This document shows positions 5,504-8,011 of a stretch of DNA of 8,011 nt, one piece after another. Numbering within the stretch: position 1 is the stretch's first letter; each line of letters begins with the position of its first letter. The position numbers were made by a program, and so were the translations under genes. The notes under the pieces are model-generated. The model did not search any database. It saw nothing but the letters and a program-made list of their open reading frames with translations, and had not been told where the DNA came from. Source of the DNA: JAZQLP01 sp045629205 (GTDB lineage Bacteria > Bacillota > Clostridia > Oscillospirales > UBA644); contig JAZQQT010000151.1 in NCBI GenBank assembly GCA_045629205.1, positions 1-8,011 on the forward strand. The letters run 5' to 3'.

Positions 5504-7384
5504 TTATTCCTTGCTGATAGCCTTTAATTTACAAGTGGCTTCACATGCTCCGCATTTAACACATTTCTCAGGATTAATTTGAAGACTCGGTAATTTCTTA
5601 CCCGGAGCAACATAATCAGTAACAGAAATAGCATCTGCAGGACAAGCTTTTTGACACATTTTGCATCCAATACACTTATCTTGATTGATAACATATTTCA
5701 TAAGATTCTTGCAAACTTTTGCAGGACATTTCTTATCAACAATATGAGCAATATATTCGTCACGGAAATGTGTTAATGTAGATACAATCGGATTAGCTGA
5801 TGTTTGTCCAAGAGCACAAAGTGAATTGGATTTTACTGCCTGTGCAAGTTCATCGAGTTCATCAAGATCATCCATCGTTCCATTTCCTGATGTAATCTTA
5901 TTGAGAATCTCCAACATACGTTTTGTTCCAATTCTACATGGTGAACATTTACCGCAAGATTCATCACAAATGAATTCAAGATAGAATTTAGCAACGTCAA
6001 CCATACAGTTATCTTCGTCCATAACTATGGCACCGCCGGATCCCATCATAGAACCTTTTGCAACTAAATTATCAAAATCAATAGGCTCATCAAGGAATTC
6101 TTCTGTTAAACATCCACCGGAAGGTCCGCCTGTTTGAATTGCTTTGAATTTTTTACCATTGGGAACTCCACCGCCTATATCATATATCAATTCACGAAGA
6201 GTTGTACCCATTGGAATTTCAACTAATCCAACATTATTAACTTTTCCGCCGAGAGCAAATACTTTTGTTCCCTTAGAACGTTCAGTGCCGCATGAAGCAA
6301 ATTCTGCTGCACCATTACGAAGAACATACGGAACACATGCAAGTGTTTCAACGTTGTTAACAACCGTAGGACAATCCCATAATCCTTTAACTGCCGGGAA
6401 CGGAGGACGAGGACGAGGCATACCTCTTTTTCCTTCAATTGAATTCAAAAGTGCTGTTTCCTCGCCGCAAACAAATGCTCCGGCACCGAGTCTGATGTGA
6501 GCACGGAAAGAAAATCCCGTTCCGAGGATATTATCTCCCATTAAGCCTTCTTCTTCAGCCATCGCAATTGCATTTTTCAAATGTGCAACGGCGCGTGGAT
6601 ATTCAGCTCTAACATAGAAATAACCTTCTGATGCACCGATAGCATAACCGGCAATCATCATACCTTCAATAACAGAAAGAGGATTATCTTCCAATACAGA
6701 TCTATCCATAAAGGCACCTGGATCGCCTTCGTCACCATTACAAACGACATATTTTTGTCCGTCACCGTTCATGGCAAATGACCATTTTCTGCCTGTTGGG
6801 AATCCACCGCCACCACGACCACGTAAACCCGAGTCAAGAACTTCTTTTACAACATCAGCTCTATCCATGGAAAGAGCTCTGACTAATCCCTGAAAAGCAC
6901 CGCAACCAAGAGCTTCGTCAAAACTATTAGGATCTATTATTCCTACACCATGCAGAGCAACTTTGCGTTGTTTTGCATAAAAACCTATTTCATCTAATTT
7001 TGCAACGGGTTTAGATGTTTTGGGATCCTTGAAAAGAAGTCTATCAACAATTTGACCATTCAAAATATCTTTTTCGAATATCTCAGAAACATCCTCTGGA
7101 TTTACCAATACATAAAGAGTATCCTCAGGATATATACGAACAAAAGGTCCCTGAGAACACATGCCAAAACATCCAACTGTTCTGACACCGACTTTATTTT
7201 CGAGATTATGTTCTTTAACAAGAGCATTGAATTTTTCTTCTAATGCCATAGCACCAGAAGCTATACAACCGGTACCGCCGCAAAGCATTATCCAACGTTT
7301 GCTGTCGGATCCATCAAATTTGGATTTCAAATTAGCTTCGGCAATAGAAATTCTCGCTTTTAATTCATCAATATTTTTAATCAT
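5504..7384 (-). CDS. hydB: HydB, NuoF-like flavin/NAD(H) subunit of the [FeFe] hydrogenase
   Basis: HydB is the FMN- and NAD(P)H-binding subunit of the HydABC complex and the proposed site of electron bifurcation between NADH and ferredoxin. The 626 residues hold: an N-terminal thioredoxin-like [2Fe-2S] domain (C35, C40, C72, C76); the NuoF FMN/NADH fold with RGRGGGGFPTGRKW (188-201), NGDEGDPGAFMDR (216-228) and GAGAFVCGEETAL (300-312); an SLBB segment with GGKVNNVG (379-386); the NuoF [4Fe-4S] site ESCGKCSPCR (475-484) with C523; and a C-terminal two-cluster ferredoxin domain (C571/574/577/581 and C608/611/614/618). C553 and C558 (CPAKVC) add a possible extra metal site. The thioredoxin-like domain is fused here, whereas in HndABCD it is the separate HndB. 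AAGGAG (7396-7401) lies 11 bases before the ATG, inside the end of hydC. The gap to hydC is five bases. Confidence 0.96.
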   Translation of the reverse strand: MIKNIDELKARISIAEANLKSKFDGSDSKRWIMLCGGTGCIASGAMALEEKFNALVKEHNLENKVGVRTVGCFGMCSQGPFVRIYPEDTLYVLVNPEDVSEIFEKDILNGQIVDRLLFKDPKTSKPVAKLDEIGFYAKQRKVALHGVGIIDPNSFDEALGCGAFQGLVRALSMDRADVVKEVLDSGLRGRGGGGFPTGRKWSFAMNGDGQKYVVCNGDEGDPGAFMDRSVLEDNPLSVIEGMMIAGYAIGASEGYFYVRAEYPRAVAHLKNAIAMAEEEGLMGDNILGTGFSFRAHIRLGAGAFVCGEETALLNSIEGKRGMPRPRPPFPAVKGLWDCPTVVNNVETLACVPYVLRNGAAEFASCGTERSKGTKVFALGGKVNNVGLVEIPMGTTLRELIYDIGGGVPNGKKFKAIQTGGPSGGCLTEEFLDEPIDFDNLVAKGSMMGSGGAIVMDEDNCMVDVAKFYLEFICDESCGKCSPCRIGTKRMLEILNKITSGNGTMDDLDELDELAQAVKSNSLCALGQTSANPIVSTLTHFRDEYIAHIVDKKCPAKVCKNLMKYVINQDKCIGCKMCQKACPADAISVTDYVAPGKKLPSLQINPEKCVKCGACEATCKLKAISKE

Positions 7385-7389
7385 AACGG

Positions 7390-7872
7390 TTAATTCTCCT
7401 TGCTTCTATACTCATTAATAACTGTTTCTACATCTTTAACAGTCATGTGAGGATATATTTTTCCGTTAATCGTAACTGCAGGAGCAAGAGCACAAGCACC
7501 GATACAACGAAGAGCATCGATTGAAAATAAACCGTCAGGTGTTGTTTCACCTGGTTTAATTCCAAGTAGATCACAAAACTTATCAATTACCTGTTGAGCA
7601 CCTTTTACATAGCATGCTGTTCCAAGACAACAACCAATAACATATTTACCACTTGGTACTAAAGTGAAAAATGAGTAAAAGGTTACTACGCCATAAATTT
7701 CCGCTACACTGATTCCTGTCTCTTCAGAAACAATTTCCTGAACTTCCAAAGGAATATATCCGTATTCTCTTTGGATATCACTCAAAATCATCATAAGCGG
7801 AGTTTTCTCATTTACATATCTTTTGCAGATGAGTTTAATTTGATTTACGGCTTGTTCATTCAAATGAGCCAT
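7390..7872 (-). CDS. hydC: HydC, NuoE-like [2Fe-2S] subunit of the [FeFe] hydrogenase
   Basis: HydC is the small thioredoxin-fold [2Fe-2S] subunit that passes electrons within the HydABC complex and corresponds to NuoE of respiratory complex I. The 160-residue length is normal. The cluster ligands fit C-x4-C-x35-C-x3-C: C82 and C87 (CCLGTAC), then C123 and C127 (RCIGAC). Other family marks are the helical N-terminus ending in REYGYIP (35-41), EIYGVVTFYSFF (58-69), and the tail APAVTINGKIYPHMT (130-144). The ATG has a strong AAGGAGGG (7878-7885), five bases upstream. It is the first gene of the hyd operon, preceded by a consensus promoter. Acetate- or butyrate-forming clostridia commonly use this gene order, hydC-hydB-hydA. 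Confidence 0.96.
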   Translation of the reverse strand: MAHLNEQAVNQIKLICKRYVNEKTPLMMILSDIQREYGYIPLEVQEIVSEETGISVAEIYGVVTFYSFFTLVPSGKYVIGCCLGTACYVKGAQQVIDKFCDLLGIKPGETTPDGLFSIDALRCIGACALAPAVTINGKIYPHMTVKDVETVINEYRSKEN

Positions 7873-7921
7873 AAAAGCCCTCCTTATGTATTTCTATTAT
7901 GGAATTTATCCAATTAGATTA

Positions 7922-7949
7922 ATTATATAACATTTTTTATTATTGTCAA
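7922..7949 (-). promoter_or_regulatory. Strong consensus promoter of hydCBA
   Basis: The minus strand has a perfect -35 TTGACA (7944-7949), a 16-base spacer and a perfect -10 TATAAT (7922-7927). The DNA upstream is almost pure A/T with an A/T run next to the -35, which could act as an UP element. Initiation near 7915-7916 would leave a leader of about 43 bases with the ribosome site at its end. High, possibly constitutive expression is expected. Confidence 0.8.
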
Positions 7950-7980
7950 GAAAAAAAATATTTATTATTGAAATTTAATA

Positions 7981-8010
7981 TATAAATTTATTTTTTATAG
8001 TAAATTTATA
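7981..8010. repeat. A/T-only inverted repeat upstream of the hyd promoter
   Basis: TATAAATTTA (7981-7990) and TAAATTTATA (8001-8010) are perfect complements around a 10-base spacer. AAATTTA also recurs at 7971-7977. The stem has no G or C, so it may be chance in very AT-rich DNA. It could also be a weak operator or the tail of an upstream gene's terminator. Confidence 0.25.
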
Positions 8011-8011
8011 A

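Noticed and set aside
6144..6500. 118-codon open frame on the plus strand
   Set aside because: It lies antisense inside hydB, whose protein is fully conserved there; no ribosome site and no recognisable protein, so it is a shadow frame.
7052..7418. Plus-strand frames over the 5' end of hydB and the end of hydC
   Set aside because: Antisense shadows of the conserved N-terminal [2Fe-2S] domain, with no start signals.
7922..7949. Rex operator overlapping the hyd promoter
   Set aside because: TGTTATATAATTAA resembles only part of a Rex half-site and lacks the symmetric partner.
1..8011. CRISPR array, insertion sequence, tRNA or rRNA gene, prophage attachment site
   Set aside because: No spaced direct repeats, transposase-like frame, cloverleaf-type sequence or rRNA-like stretch was seen; the window is almost entirely coding.

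Overview
The window looks like the chromosome of an AT-rich, strictly anaerobic low-GC Gram-positive (Firmicutes, most likely Clostridia). The reasons are an IreB-family phosphoprotein, a YmdB phosphodiesterase, strong AAGGAGG-type Shine-Dalgarno sites, sigma-A-like promoters, and a three-subunit [FeFe] hydrogenase. I cannot name a species from the sequence.

Left part (1-2835, all on the minus strand, read right to left): a tightly packed run of five genes, ymdB (2',3'-cyclic nucleotide phosphodiesterase), rpe (ribulose-phosphate 3-epimerase), an isochorismatase-fold protein that has lost catalytic residues, ireB (small regulatory phosphoprotein), and a truncated two-helix membrane protein that runs off the left edge. 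Gaps are 4-16 nt, so this is probably one operon. It starts from a good promoter at 2855-2883. The last gene begins with TTG, as does ymdB.

Middle (2836-3719): a 123-bp divergent control region with back-to-back promoters and an 8+8 bp perfect dyad. It is followed by ispD (MEP isoprenoid pathway) on the plus strand. A perfect 13-bp hairpin separates ispD from the converging hydrogenase operon and probably ends transcription in both directions.

Right part (3720-8011, minus strand): hydC-hydB-hydA, a complete HydABC-type hydrogenase of the NAD(P)H/ferredoxin-coupled, electron-bifurcating kind. It has a perfect-consensus promoter (TTGACA-N16-TATAAT) and gaps of 5 and 14 nt. HydC and HydB carry the NuoE/NuoF-like NADH-oxidising module and HydA carries the H-cluster. 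Together they would let the cell re-oxidise NADH and reduced ferredoxin by making H2, or run in reverse.

Most ordinary-looking genes here are housekeeping. The points worth a second look are: (1) the isochorismatase-like protein with Asp->Asn and Cys->Asp at two of its three catalytic positions; (2) the HydA L1 motif TSCSPGW, where an ungapped comparison puts Ser at a position that is an H-cluster cysteine ligand in the clostridial enzyme; (3) the dyad over the ymdB promoter; and (4) a neighbourhood that joins rpe to ireB, echoing the PrkC kinase locus of other Firmicutes.
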